From: Bacillota bacterium
Lineage (GTDB): Bacteria; Bacillota; Clostridia; Acetivibrionales; DTU013
Direction of reading: 5' to 3'
DNA length: 64,000 nt
NCBI GenBank assembly: GCA_023426125.1
Contig: JAFABI010000086.1
Coordinates: forward strand, 117,653 to 181,652
In this document: positions 33,861-42,836 of the stretch, piece by piece
How positions within the stretch are numbered: position 1 is the first letter of the stretch
How the letters are laid out: each line of letters begins with the position of its first letter
Position numbers and translations under genes: made by a program
Notes under the pieces: generated by a model
Seen by the model: the letters and a program-made list of their open reading frames with translations, nothing else
Databases searched by the model: none
Told to the model about the DNA's origin: nothing

Positions 33861-34124
33861 AATTCGGAAACCATCTTATTACAAATGCAGTTGTCATCGC
33901 GAGGAGTGATAGCGACGTGGCGATCTCAAAGTGAAAATTTGGAGGTAAAACCAGATTGCCACGGCCTGCGGCCTCGCAATGACACACGTGCTAACACGCC
34001 ACCCAGTGTGAAAACTCGTTTGTAGGGCCGGCCATTGACCGTCCACCCATATGCGGACGCGCAATGCGCGCCCCTACAGGATAGGAGTTTCACAGCAATG
34101 ACATAGGATTTGAGTTTCCGAATT
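33861..34124. mobile_element. Small palindromic element with a different terminal repeat (264 bp)
   Basis: Ends AATTCGGAAAC / GTTTCCGAATT (11 bp, inverted). The interior is the same pair of modules as copy A in reverse order: a CATCGCGAGG ... CTCGCAATGACA palindrome (about 33894-33985) and a GC-rich module (34022-34078). It lies between promoter block P2 and the first exporter-fold gene. Confidence 0.65.
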
Positions 34125-34155
34125 CATACAATAAGTGAAAGGGGGGACTTGTTTT

Positions 34156-35946
34156 ATGAAACAAAAATCAGGCGGGATCAAACGGTTGCTTGAGTTTACG
34201 GGAAAGCACCGCGGGCTGCTGAACGTATCCCGCATTTTATCAGGGGTCAGTGCGCTTTTCATTCTGGGGCCGTTCCTGTGCGTCTATTTTGCCGCGCGCG
34301 ATTTGGTCGCCGTATTTGCGGGAAGTGCGATGGACACACAAAGCTTGGTCAGGTGGGGCGTTCTTGCTCTTATTCTGGAGCTGGTTGGTCTGGCTCTCTA
34401 CTTCCTGTCTCTGCTCTGCTCTCATGTGGTAGCGTTTAACACGGAAAAAAATCTGAAAATGGCAGCGCTTAAACACCTGGCAAAGATGCCGATGGGCTAT
34501 TTTGACACCAATCCCAGCGGTAAACTGAGAAAGATCATCGACGACAACAGTTTTCAGACGGAAACCTTTATTGCCCACCAACTCCCGGATTTAGTGGGCG
34601 CACAGGTGACGATGGTCGCCAGCATCGTCCTGATGCTTGTCTTTGACTGGCGTGTGGGCATTCCGATGCTTCTTCTTTTCGGCATAGGATTCTTCCTGCA
34701 AGGCTCCTTGATTGGTAAGGACAGCAGGGAATTTATGAAAACCTATCAGGACTCATTGGAAACGATGAACCATGAGGCGGTTGAATACATCCGTGGGATT
34801 TCGGTAGTAAAGGTATTTGGTCAAACTGTACAGTCCATTACCAGGTTTAACAACGCCATCAAATCTTACCGGAAATTTGCTTTAGCCTATACCATGTCCT
34901 GTAAAAAAGGTATGGTCGCCTTTAATGCCGTTATCAATTCAAGCTTCCTTGTTTTGGTTCCGGCGGCACTCATTGTCGGACTTGTGTCCTCCAATATCGT
35001 CGGTTTTATGCAGAGCTTCCTGTTCTATTTGATTTTTTCGCCGGCCTGTGCCGTTATGTTGAACAAAATCATGTATATGACCAGTTACAAAATGCAGGCC
35101 GAGGAATCCATGCGGAGAATTGATATGATTCTGACTGCCGGCCCGCAAGTAGAGGCCGAATATCCCAGGACAACCAATAACCACGATGTTGCCTTTGAGA
35201 ATGTTACTTACGCCTATGAGAACACCGACCATCCTGCGGTGTCCCATCTCAGCTTTACCGCAAAGGCCGGAACCACCACGGCTCTGGTAGGACACTCCGG
35301 TTCCGGAAAGAGTACCACGGCCAGCCTCATTCCCCGTTTCTATGATGTACAGGAAGGGACTGTCAACATCGGCGGCGTGGACGTTCGGGATATTGCCCAT
35401 GCGGATTTGATGAAAAAGGTGGCTTTTGTATTTCAGGCCCCCAAGCTCTTCAAAGACACTCTGCTGGAAAATGTCCGTGCAGGCCGTCCCACCGCTACAA
35501 GGGAAGAAGCAATGCAGGCGGTGCATTTGGCTCAGTGTGATGACATTCTGGCGAAATTCCCGCAGGGGATCGATACGGTTGTCGGCAGCAAGGGTATATA
35601 TCTGTCCGGCGGCGAAACTCAACGGATCGCCATAGCAAGAGCAATCCTGAAAGATGCTCCTATTGTGGTACTTGACGAGGCAACTGCCTACGCTGACCCG
35701 GAGAATGAGCAACAGATCCGGCTGGCGTTTGAGGGATTGGTAAAGGGCAAGACCGTGATTATGATTGCTCATCGCCTTTCCGCCGTGCAGGATGCAGATC
35801 AGATCCTTGTGATGAAGCAAGGAGAACTGGTGGAGAGTGGAACCCACGATGCTCTGGTGAAACAGGGCGGCGAATATGCCCGGATGTGGGATAACTACAC
35901 GAAAACCACGCAGTGGCATATTGGAAATGAGGTGAAATCATGCTGA
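34156..35946 (+). CDS. Exporter-fold ABC protein A, cassette 1 (YbtP/IrtA-like)
   Basis: 596 residues; ATG after AAAGGGGGGAC. Six membrane helices (about 15-310) and a C-terminal ATPase: GHSGSGKST, signature LSGGETQRIAIARAIL, IVVLDEATAYADPENE, and H-loop MIAHRL. The wording DEATA-ADPENE is typical of YbtP/IrtA, exporter-fold proteins that import iron-siderophores rather than export. Pairs with the next gene as a heterodimer (7-base overlap). Import of a metallophore complex or export of the free chelator are both conceivable. Confidence 0.85.
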   Translation: MKQKSGGIKRLLEFTGKHRGLLNVSRILSGVSALFILGPFLCVYFAARDLVAVFAGSAMDTQSLVRWGVLALILELVGLALYFLSLLCSHVVAFNTEKNLKMAALKHLAKMPMGYFDTNPSGKLRKIIDDNSFQTETFIAHQLPDLVGAQVTMVASIVLMLVFDWRVGIPMLLLFGIGFFLQGSLIGKDSREFMKTYQDSLETMNHEAVEYIRGISVVKVFGQTVQSITRFNNAIKSYRKFALAYTMSCKKGMVAFNAVINSSFLVLVPAALIVGLVSSNIVGFMQSFLFYLIFSPACAVMLNKIMYMTSYKMQAEESMRRIDMILTAGPQVEAEYPRTTNNHDVAFENVTYAYENTDHPAVSHLSFTAKAGTTTALVGHSGSGKSTTASLIPRFYDVQEGTVNIGGVDVRDIAHADLMKKVAFVFQAPKLFKDTLLENVRAGRPTATREEAMQAVHLAQCDDILAKFPQGIDTVVGSKGIYLSGGETQRIAIARAILKDAPIVVLDEATAYADPENEQQIRLAFEGLVKGKTVIMIAHRLSAVQDADQILVMKQGELVESGTHDALVKQGGEYARMWDNYTKTTQWHIGNEVKSC

Positions 35947-37658
35947 AACGCGCATTTGCTCTGAGCGATCAGGGCGCAAAGGATTTGAACAGGGGAATTG
36001 CCGCAACGACGCTGGCTAACATTTGCCAGATTCTTCCCATTAGTTTGCTGATTTTGATTGTCATGGAGCTTTTGAATGTCATTTCGGGAGAATCCACAGG
36101 GATTGGGAAGGATATTCCTCTGTTCTGCGGTTTGTCTGTAATCTTATTTATCCTTGTGTTTGTTTCACAATGGCTCCAATACAACAAGACCTATACCGTG
36201 GCGTATGAGGAAAGCGCCAATCGAAGGATCGTTCTGGCTGAAAAACTCCGCAAACTGCCTCTTTCATTCTTTGGACAAAAAGACCTTTCCGATTTGACGA
36301 CCAGCATGATGGGGGACTGCACAGCATTGGAACGTGTATTCTCCAATGCGATTCCTCAACTGTTCGGAACGGTTTATATGTTTATCCTTACTGCAATCGG
36401 ACTACTTGTTCTGGATTGGAGGATGGGTCTGTGCATCGCCGTCCCGGTGCCGGTGGCGGCGCTGGTGGTCATCGCTGCCCGGAAAGCCCAGGCGAAAGCC
36501 GAGAGCGCCAATATGGATGCGAAAAGAGCGGCCTATGACGGGGTGCAGGAATATTTGGACACCATTCAGGAATTGAAATCCTGCTCCAGAGAACAGGAGT
36601 ATCTGGAAGGATTGGAGAAAAAGCTGGACAGGGTGGTGCGCTGCTCCTTCCGCAATGAGCTGGCTCCCGGCGCTTCCACCACAGCGGCGCAGTTTATTCT
36701 GCGCTTTGGTCTGGTTCTGGTGCTGCTGTCAGGAGGCTTCCTTGTGGCAGCAGGCTCCCTCTCCATTCCTATGTTCATTCTATTTCTGCTGTTCGCAGGC
36801 AGAATCTATGACCCGTTTACCAGCTGCTTCATGCTTTTAGCCGAGGTCTTTTCCGCTCAAGTCAGCATCAAGCGAATGAAACAGATCGACGCCGCACCGG
36901 AGCAGACCGGCGCACCGGTGTGCGGCAACAAAGGCTACGATATTGAATTTAAGAATGTGGTGTTCTCCTATAACGAGGAACCTGTATTGAAAGGCATTTC
37001 CTTCGTGGCAAGGCAGGGCGAGGTAACGGCTCTGGTTGGCCCTTCCGGCAGTGGTAAGTCCACAGTATCCAGGCTGGCCGCCCGCTTTTGGGACACAGAC
37101 TCCGGCACAATTACACTGGGTGGTGTCGATGTGAAAACCGTGGAGCCGGAAACCCTCTTCAAGAACTTCGCTATTGTATTCCAGGACGTTATGCTGTTCG
37201 ATGATACCGTCATGGAGAATATCCGTCTGGGGCGCCGTGATGCCACGGATGATGAAGTCAAGGCGGCGGCCCGTGCAGCACAGTGTGAGGAATTTGTCAA
37301 TCGGTTGCCCGAAGGGTATCAGACGAATATCGGAGAAAACGGCAGCGCCCTGTCCGGCGGTGAACGTCAACGCATTTCCATCGCACGGGCATTGCTGAAG
37401 GATGCGCCGATTGTGCTGCTGGACGAAGCGACGGCCTCGATGGACGCCGAAAGCGAAACGCTGGTGCAGGATGCTTTGTCTACCCTGTTGAGGGATAAGA
37501 CGGTCATGGTGATTGCCCACCGAATGAGAACCGTTGCCAATGCCGATAAGATCGTGGTTCTGGATGACGGCCGTATCAGTGAAACGGGAACACCGGCAGA
37601 GTTGATGGAACAAGGCGGGCTTTACGCTCATTTGGTTTCTCTTCAGCGGGGGCGGTAA
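35940..37658 (+). CDS. Exporter-fold ABC protein B, cassette 1 (YbtQ/IrtB-like)
   Basis: 572 residues, overlapping the partner gene by 7 bases. Six membrane helices, then the ATPase with GPSGSGKST, LSGGERQRISIARALLK, IVLLDEATASMDAESE and IAHRMRTV. Both nucleotide sites of the pair look catalytically complete. No biosynthesis gene for a chelator is in the window, so the pair more likely handles a ligand made elsewhere or by other organisms. A composite repeat region of about 380 bases follows. Confidence 0.85.
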   Translation: MLKRAFALSDQGAKDLNRGIAATTLANICQILPISLLILIVMELLNVISGESTGIGKDIPLFCGLSVILFILVFVSQWLQYNKTYTVAYEESANRRIVLAEKLRKLPLSFFGQKDLSDLTTSMMGDCTALERVFSNAIPQLFGTVYMFILTAIGLLVLDWRMGLCIAVPVPVAALVVIAARKAQAKAESANMDAKRAAYDGVQEYLDTIQELKSCSREQEYLEGLEKKLDRVVRCSFRNELAPGASTTAAQFILRFGLVLVLLSGGFLVAAGSLSIPMFILFLLFAGRIYDPFTSCFMLLAEVFSAQVSIKRMKQIDAAPEQTGAPVCGNKGYDIEFKNVVFSYNEEPVLKGISFVARQGEVTALVGPSGSGKSTVSRLAARFWDTDSGTITLGGVDVKTVEPETLFKNFAIVFQDVMLFDDTVMENIRLGRRDATDDEVKAAARAAQCEEFVNRLPEGYQTNIGENGSALSGGERQRISIARALLKDAPIVLLDEATASMDAESETLVQDALSTLLRDKTVMVIAHRMRTVANADKIVVLDDGRISETGTPAELMEQGGLYAHLVSLQRGR

Positions 37659-37730
37659 GGAGGGCGAGGACTATCCGGAAGGTATTCTCATGCCGGAAAG
37701 GCAAAAAGGCATCCGGATACCCCTGATTCC

Positions 37731-38111
37731 GTGACGATTCAGGTACCCCCGGGTGTCATTGCTGTGCAGCTCTTATCCTGTAGGGGCGCGCATTGCGCGT
37801 CCGCAAATGCAATCCTGAGTCAAACAGCTGCCGGACGGCCAATGGCCGCTCCTACAAACGAGTTCCCACACGGGTGGTGTGCGCACACGCGGCAATCTCT
37901 GCTTCTGACTGAGATGGCATTTTTTAGATTGCCGCATACGACACACATAAGTATGAAGAAGTGTAGGGGCGCGCATTGCGCGTCCGCAAATGCTATCTAT
38001 GTCAAACAGTTACTCGGACGGCCAATGGCCGCCCCTACGCTGAATGCCTTACGTCCAAATGGCCTCATTCATCAAGCTTTTTCATACCAATGACAGTACC
38101 TGAATAGTCGC
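37731..38111. mobile_element. MITE-like element, copy C (381 bp, diverged)
   Basis: Ends GTGACGATTCAGGTAC / GTACCTGAATAGTCGC are a diverged version of the copy A and B ends. It contains two GC-rich modules in the same orientation (37780-37855 and 37963-38038) and a partial copy of the other palindrome (about 37889-37940). No target duplication can be seen. It separates cassette 1 from cassette 2. Confidence 0.7.
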
Positions 38112-38177
38112 GTTTTTTCTGTTTGTTCAATATGTGCACCTCGTTTTTAATTGAAAAGCAGGTTCGTTTATGATATA

Positions 38178-38193
38178 GTTAGAGGAATCTAAC
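38178..38193. promoter_or_regulatory. Shared operator site 2, before cassette 2 regulator
   Basis: GTTAGAGGAATCTAAC, extended to AGTTAGA / TCTAACT (38177-38194). TATGAT just upstream (38170-38175) may be the -10, so a bound repressor would cover the start point of the AraC gene. Confidence 0.65.
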
Positions 38194-38255
38194 TGTGCTG
38201 TTTGTATTGGAACGAACAATGCCGTCAGAAGAAACTAAGGGAGGTGTGTAGCTGT

Positions 38256-39242
38256 ATGTCTGCTCCTATTGCAATTCATCAAGTCGACGACACCCCGTCT
38301 TTTTTGGTCAATCAATATGGGTTTTTGAAGCATGTCACCGAAAACAGTTCGACATTCATTGTTCCCAAAGAATTGGGAAGCGGGTACTTCAAATGGATAC
38401 AGCTTTGCGACGATCTGATGTTTGCAATTACCGAGCTGAATCTGAACAGGCCTATTGTCATGCATTATGAAAATTATGACAATCAGTTTGAATCGACTTA
38501 CTGCCTTCACGGGCGCATCGGTTACGCGGAAACCGGCGTTGTGGATACCGGACTTTCTCAAAATGAATTCGGCATCTACATCAAACCGCAAAGCTGCGGT
38601 ATGATCATGTACCCCTCGGACAAGAAGATTTTTTCCGCTTCCATTGTCGCAAAAGGCAAATTGTTGGAAAGCCTGCCTCAGTATGATGCCTGTGTTACTT
38701 CCGGCGAGTGCTGCTATAAAAACCTGGTCAACCATCTGATGAATCCCCGGAAATCGGGCATCCAGCTGCATAACTGGTTTGGCCAGATGCTTTCAAGCTA
38801 CGATGAGGCCAACTCGCAGCCCCTGCTTATGGAGGGGCTTTCAAAAACGATCGTCGCTTCCATGTGGCAAAAGTATGTTGTGCTGCCCCTGGGCGGGGAA
38901 CAATGCGGGCGATACAGTGAGGCAGACCGGCGCGCTTTTCGCGCCGCCGCTGAAATTCTTGAACGCGAATACGCTGCGCCGCCCACGATCCCGGAGCTTG
39001 CCAGAAGGGTGGGCGTCAATGAATTCAAGCTGAAAAACGGCTTTCGCCAGTTGTATGGGAACACCGTCTATGAATACGTGCAGAAGCAGCGCATGGCAGT
39101 TGCCAGAAACCTGCTGGAAAACGGGGATTTAACCATCACGCAAATCGCGGGCATGGTCGGGTACATCAACGCAAGTCATTTCGCAGAAGCTTTTCGCAGG
39201 CAGAATCATATAAATCCCAGCGATTTACGAAATAGGGTGTAA
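38256..39242 (+). CDS. AraC-family regulator of cassette 2
   Basis: 328 residues; the ATG of MSAPIAIHQVDD is chosen because AAGGGAGGTG lies 9 bases upstream, while a TTG 54 bases earlier has no site. N-terminal sensor domain of the PchR/YbtA-like type (QLCDDLMFAITELNLNRP, YENYDNQFESTYCLHGRIG). C-terminal double HTH (TIPELARRVGVNEFKLKNGF ... ITQIAGMVGYINASHFAEAF). Only distantly similar to the cassette 1 regulator. It is separated from the importer genes by a hairpin and a MITE. Confidence 0.88.
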   Translation: MSAPIAIHQVDDTPSFLVNQYGFLKHVTENSSTFIVPKELGSGYFKWIQLCDDLMFAITELNLNRPIVMHYENYDNQFESTYCLHGRIGYAETGVVDTGLSQNEFGIYIKPQSCGMIMYPSDKKIFSASIVAKGKLLESLPQYDACVTSGECCYKNLVNHLMNPRKSGIQLHNWFGQMLSSYDEANSQPLLMEGLSKTIVASMWQKYVVLPLGGEQCGRYSEADRRAFRAAAEILEREYAAPPTIPELARRVGVNEFKLKNGFRQLYGNTVYEYVQKQRMAVARNLLENGDLTITQIAGMVGYINASHFAEAFRRQNHINPSDLRNRV

Positions 39243-39245
39243 AAA

Positions 39246-39271
39246 CTCCCGATCGGGGTGGAGATCGGGAG
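39246..39271 (+). terminator. Hairpin after the cassette 2 regulator
   Basis: CTCCCGATC / GATCGGGAG, 9-bp stem, 8-base loop, immediately after the stop. No T run, so strength is uncertain. Confidence 0.5.
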
Positions 39272-39324
39272 CCGGATATTGTTAAAATGAGAGCGGAGAA
39301 TATCTGAGCTCATTTTTTTGTGCG

Positions 39325-39433
39325 TAGCGCAAAGCATTGCTTCGTTACGCTTATGTGCCTTGAGGAAATATCGCCAACGCTTTCACACGCTATTTCTTCA
39401 AGGATGGAATTAAACTTTTCGCTGCAGCGGTAG
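39325..39433. mobile_element. IS630/Tc1-like MITE, copy 2
   Basis: Clearly homologous to 26951-27060 over GCCTTGAGGAAATATCGCC, ACGCTATTTCTTCAAGG and the right end TTTTCGCTGCAG-CGG-TA. The left end is diverged, and only the right side shows a flanking TA. Both copies stand upstream of a cassette control region. Confidence 0.55.
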
Positions 39434-39450
39434 AAGCCTTTATGACATAA

Positions 39451-39466
39451 GTTAGAACAAACTAAC
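39451..39466. promoter_or_regulatory. Shared operator site 3, before cassette 2 importer genes
   Basis: GTTAGAACAAACTAAC, 10 bases before the first permease start. Same 5-6-5 layout as the three other sites. Confidence 0.6.
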
Positions 39467-39475
39467 AAAGGACGG

Positions 39476-40429
39476 GTGATTGGATTGCTGAAATTTATGA
39501 TAAACAAAATACTGCATATCGTGCTCGTTCTGATGGGCATCACCCTGATTTCCTTTGTGCTTGCCAACGTAACGGAAGTCGACCCGGCGGAAGCCTATGC
39601 CCGCAGGCAATTCAAGGGCGCCAGCGAAGAACGCATTGAAGAAATCCGGAAAGAAACGGGGTTTGACAGGCCGATTCACGAACAGTATTTTCGTTGGCTG
39701 AAACAAGTGGCCCGGCTCGATTTCGGCGAGTCCTATGTTTCCCATAAGCCGGTAATGGCGGGAATCATGGGCACGCTTCCCAATACGCTTGTTTTGGCAG
39801 GTCTGGCGGCGGCAATGATTCTTTTGTTCGCAATTCCTATGGGCGTTTTGGCGGCGGCGAGGGAGGGCGGATTGGCGGATACGCTTGTCAGCGTTTTTTC
39901 GTTTTTTTCCCTGTCTGTGCCCGGGTATTTCGCCGGCCTTCTGTGCCTGCTGTTGTTTGGAATGAAATTAAAGCTTCTTCCCGTTATTGGCCACGGACAC
40001 TGGCTTAGTATGGTATTTGCGGCGTTTGTGCTGGCGCTCCCCATGATCGGCGCCTTATCAAAGCTGCTGCGCGCCCTGATCCTGGAAAACAAACAGACGG
40101 ACTATATATTGTACGCAAAAGCAAGAGGGATCAGCAAAAGAAGGATCATGCTCTGCCATTTGCTTCGCAACGCCGCTCCGCCCTGCGTTACGATGTTCGG
40201 GCAAAACCTTGGCTATCTGATTGCGGGAACCGCCGTAGTTGAAACGATATTTTCCTGCGCAGGGCTGGGCATGTATGCAATCAGCGCCGCACTGAATCGT
40301 GATTTTCCCGTGATCACCGGATATATCCTTGTCATGGCGCTGATCTTCGTCGCCTGCACTATGCTTGCCGATATCGCCGGCCTGCTTCTCAATCCGAAAA
40401 GCAGAAGTGAAATGGAGGGCGGCGCATGA
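39476..40429 (+). CDS. Nik/Opp-type ABC permease 1, cassette 2
   Basis: 317 residues from GTG; TTG at 39485 is a possible start as the site AAAGGA is close. NikB/DppB layout: first helix, an outer loop with DPAEAYARRQFKGASEERIE, five more helices. EAA loop QTDYILYAKARGISKRRIML. Same length as its cassette 1 counterpart, and the same 4-base ATGA overlap with the next gene. Confidence 0.87.
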   Translation: MIGLLKFMINKILHIVLVLMGITLISFVLANVTEVDPAEAYARRQFKGASEERIEEIRKETGFDRPIHEQYFRWLKQVARLDFGESYVSHKPVMAGIMGTLPNTLVLAGLAAAMILLFAIPMGVLAAAREGGLADTLVSVFSFFSLSVPGYFAGLLCLLLFGMKLKLLPVIGHGHWLSMVFAAFVLALPMIGALSKLLRALILENKQTDYILYAKARGISKRRIMLCHLLRNAAPPCVTMFGQNLGYLIAGTAVVETIFSCAGLGMYAISAALNRDFPVITGYILVMALIFVACTMLADIAGLLLNPKSRSEMEGGA

Positions 40430-41259
40430 AGAGATGGCGTATCAACAAACAGACGGCCGCCGGAGCAGGCATTCTCATCGTGATTCTTTTGTGTATGCTG
40501 TTTGCCGAATTGCTCGCCCCCCACGACCCGGTAAAAAACAATCTGGAGGTCCGGTATGCCCCGGCAACTTTGGAATATCCGATGGGTACGGACGCCTATG
40601 GCCGCTGCATTTTTTCCCGGCTGATTTTTGGAGCGCGGTATTCCTTTGGGCTTGCCTTGTTCATTATGGCGGTGATTGCCTTGATCGCCCTGCCACTGAG
40701 CATGGCCGCGGCTTACCTGGGCGGAATTGCGGAGAAAGTTTTGCTTTGGGTCAGCGATATCAGCATGGCGCTGCCGCCCACGGTGCTCCTTTTATCCATT
40801 ATCGGCGTATTGGGGCAGGGGACGGGCAACCTGATTTTCGGCGCGGTGTTCTCCTATCTGGGCTGGTATATGCGCATGGTGCGCAGCTATACCCTGGTGG
40901 AAAAAAGCAAGGGTTACGTGGTTTTGGCCCTGACAGGGGGAACGCCCCACCGCAGGATTTTGACAAGGCATATACTGCCCAATATACTGCCCGGCCTCCT
41001 TGTCCTGTTTGCTCTTGGCGTGGGCGACGTCATTTTAATGATTTCCGGCTTCTCCTTTTTGGGGATCGCTTTACCCTCCGGCACGCCGGAATGGGGCGCC
41101 ATGCTGAATGAAGCCAGAGGCATTTTTCTCAAAGACCCGCAATATGCCGTTTATCCCGGGATATGCGTGTTCCTTGCAGTCTGCGGGTGCAACCTGGTGG
41201 GGGAAGGCTTGCGCGGCAGGCTGTCCCCTTACGGGAAGGCGGTGGACAATGAACGATAA
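40426..41259 (+). CDS. Nik/Opp-type ABC permease 2, cassette 2
   Basis: 277 residues, NikC/DppC class. APHDPVKNNLEVRYAP then YPMGTDAYGRCIFSRLIFGA is the family motif, and VVLALTGGTPHRRILTRHIL is the EAA loop. Five or six membrane helices. It overlaps the ATPase gene by 11 bases, as in cassette 1. Confidence 0.88.
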   Translation: MKRWRINKQTAAGAGILIVILLCMLFAELLAPHDPVKNNLEVRYAPATLEYPMGTDAYGRCIFSRLIFGARYSFGLALFIMAVIALIALPLSMAAAYLGGIAEKVLLWVSDISMALPPTVLLLSIIGVLGQGTGNLIFGAVFSYLGWYMRMVRSYTLVEKSKGYVVLALTGGTPHRRILTRHILPNILPGLLVLFALGVGDVILMISGFSFLGIALPSGTPEWGAMLNEARGIFLKDPQYAVYPGICVFLAVCGCNLVGEGLRGRLSPYGKAVDNER

Positions 41260-42049
41260 AACAGTGCTTGAACTTGAGGATGTGTCCATCCAATATGGGG
41301 GGGAGGACTTTACGATACGGGGAATCGGTTTTTCCATCGGCAAAGGGAAGGTGTTCGGGCTGTCCGGCGAAAGCGGAAGCGGCAAGAGCTCCGTCTGTAA
41401 AGCCGTTTTAGGCTTGCTTGACGAGCGTGCCGCAAACGTGACCGGGACTATCCGCTTTAAGGGAAAGGACATTTTATCCCTTCCCTATGAGCAACGCAGA
41501 AAAATAAATGGAAAGGACATTGCGGTTATTACGCAAAACCCCATGACGGCTTTTGACCCCTGTATGAAAATAAAGCATCACTTTGCCAAAACCCTTTCCG
41601 CACATTTGCTGTGCAGTAAAAAGGACGCTGAATTTTATGGCGGAGAAACGCTGGGCAGGGTCGGCCTGACGGATACGGCGCGCATTATGAACAGTTATCC
41701 CCATCGTCTTAGCGGCGGTATGCTCCAGCGGGTGATGATCGCAATCGCGATTTCACTGAACCCGGCGCTGCTTGTGGCGGACGAACCCACAACCGCGCTG
41801 GACGCGGAAAGCAGGTACACCGTTGTGCAGCTTTTACAGGAGATCGTGCAAAAGTATTCTCCGGCCATGCTGCTCGTATCCCATGATATGAACGTCATGT
41901 CGGCGCTGGCGGACGATGTTGCCGTCATGAAGGCTGGAAAGATCGTTGAAGCGGGCGCCGCGAAAGAGGTATTCCAAAATCCCCGGCATGACTATACAAA
42001 AGAGCTGCTGGATGCCAGGAGCTTCATGCAGGGGGGCCGGCCATGTTAA
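41249..42049 (+). CDS. Nik/Opp-type ABC ATPase 1, cassette 2
   Basis: 266 residues from MNDKTVLELED; a much longer upstream frame (from 41108) only repeats permease DNA and is not used. Walker A GESGSGKSS, ITQNPMTAFDPCM, signature LSGGMLQRVMIAIAI, LLVADEPTTALD, LVSHDM. NikD/DppD role. The GC content of this gene is visibly higher than around uvrB or the first genes of the window. Confidence 0.9.
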   Translation: MNDKTVLELEDVSIQYGGEDFTIRGIGFSIGKGKVFGLSGESGSGKSSVCKAVLGLLDERAANVTGTIRFKGKDILSLPYEQRRKINGKDIAVITQNPMTAFDPCMKIKHHFAKTLSAHLLCSKKDAEFYGGETLGRVGLTDTARIMNSYPHRLSGGMLQRVMIAIAISLNPALLVADEPTTALDAESRYTVVQLLQEIVQKYSPAMLLVSHDMNVMSALADDVAVMKAGKIVEAGAAKEVFQNPRHDYTKELLDARSFMQGGRPC

Positions 42050-42816
42050 AGGTGGAGCGTGTATCGAAAAGCTACCGCACAGGCATGTTCGGCGCAAAGA
42101 CGGTACCGGTGCTGCGGGACATATCCTTCGCCGCAGCGCATGGGGCCTGTGTGGCCCTGATCGGAGAAAGCGGATGCGGGAAAAGCACGCTTGCACGCCT
42201 GCTGCTTGGTCTGGAAAGGCCGGATACCGGCACAATCTTATGCAATGGACGCCGGGTGACGGGCAAAGGCGCAAAAAGGAGAAACCTGTACCGGAGCATC
42301 CAGCCGGTTTTTCAGGACAGCGGCGGCTGCCTGAATCCCCGCATGAAAATACGCGATTGTATCTGTGAGCCGCTGCGGAACTATTACGCGCTCCCGCCGG
42401 AGGAGGAAAAAAAGAAGCTGGCTGAGCTGCTCCTTCAGGTGGAGCTTCCGGTGAATGCCGCGGACAAATATCCGCATGAATTGAGCGGAGGCCAGCAAAA
42501 ACGGGTTTGCCTTGCAAGAGCGGTTTCCATAAAGCCGGAGCTCCTAATTTTAGACGAAGCCGTTACCGGCCTGGACGCGACGATCACAAAAAGGATTTTG
42601 GAGCTGCTAAAAAGGCTTCAACAAGAAGTTGGCTGCGGCATGTTTTTCATCACGCATGATCTGCAAATCGCCTTGTACATGGCACAGCACATTCTTGTGA
42701 TGAAGGACGGCGAAATCGTGGAACAGGTCCATAACGCGGCGGCCGTGCGGGATTTTACGCACCCATATTCACAAAAGCTATTTCAGAGCAGCCTGCAAAC
42801 CTGCTCAAAAATTTAA
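42043..42816 (+). CDS. Nik/Opp-type ABC ATPase 2, cassette 2
   Basis: 257 residues, overlapping the preceding gene by 7 bases. Walker A GESGCGKST, VFQDSGGCLNPRM, signature LSGGQQKRVCLARAV, LLILDEAVTGLDATI, FITHDL. NikE/DppF role. The C-terminal FTHPYSQKLFQSSL is standard for the family. Confidence 0.9.
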   Translation: MLKVERVSKSYRTGMFGAKTVPVLRDISFAAAHGACVALIGESGCGKSTLARLLLGLERPDTGTILCNGRRVTGKGAKRRNLYRSIQPVFQDSGGCLNPRMKIRDCICEPLRNYYALPPEEEKKKLAELLLQVELPVNAADKYPHELSGGQQKRVCLARAVSIKPELLILDEAVTGLDATITKRILELLKRLQQEVGCGMFFITHDLQIALYMAQHILVMKDGEIVEQVHNAAAVRDFTHPYSQKLFQSSLQTCSKI

Positions 42817-42836
42817 ATCAAATTGGAGGTCCTATA

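Noticed and set aside
34939..35919. 326-codon minus-strand frame over an ABC exporter-fold gene
   Set aside because: The plus strand encodes complete ABC motifs; the minus frame has none and no RBS.
37731..38111. Small plus-strand ORF with CRGAHCASANA repeats as a peptide gene
   Set aside because: The repeated peptide comes from the GC-rich DNA module read in one frame; there is no RBS and the frame is not kept in other copies.
40365..41111. 248-codon plus-strand frame overlapping permease 2 of cassette 2
   Set aside because: Out of frame with the permease, rich in Arg, Gly and Pro, and without membrane helices or known motifs.
41108..41248. Longer N-terminus for ATPase 1 of cassette 2
   Set aside because: It would overlap permease 2 by about 150 bases and has no family similarity; the ATG at 41249 gives the standard ATPase start.
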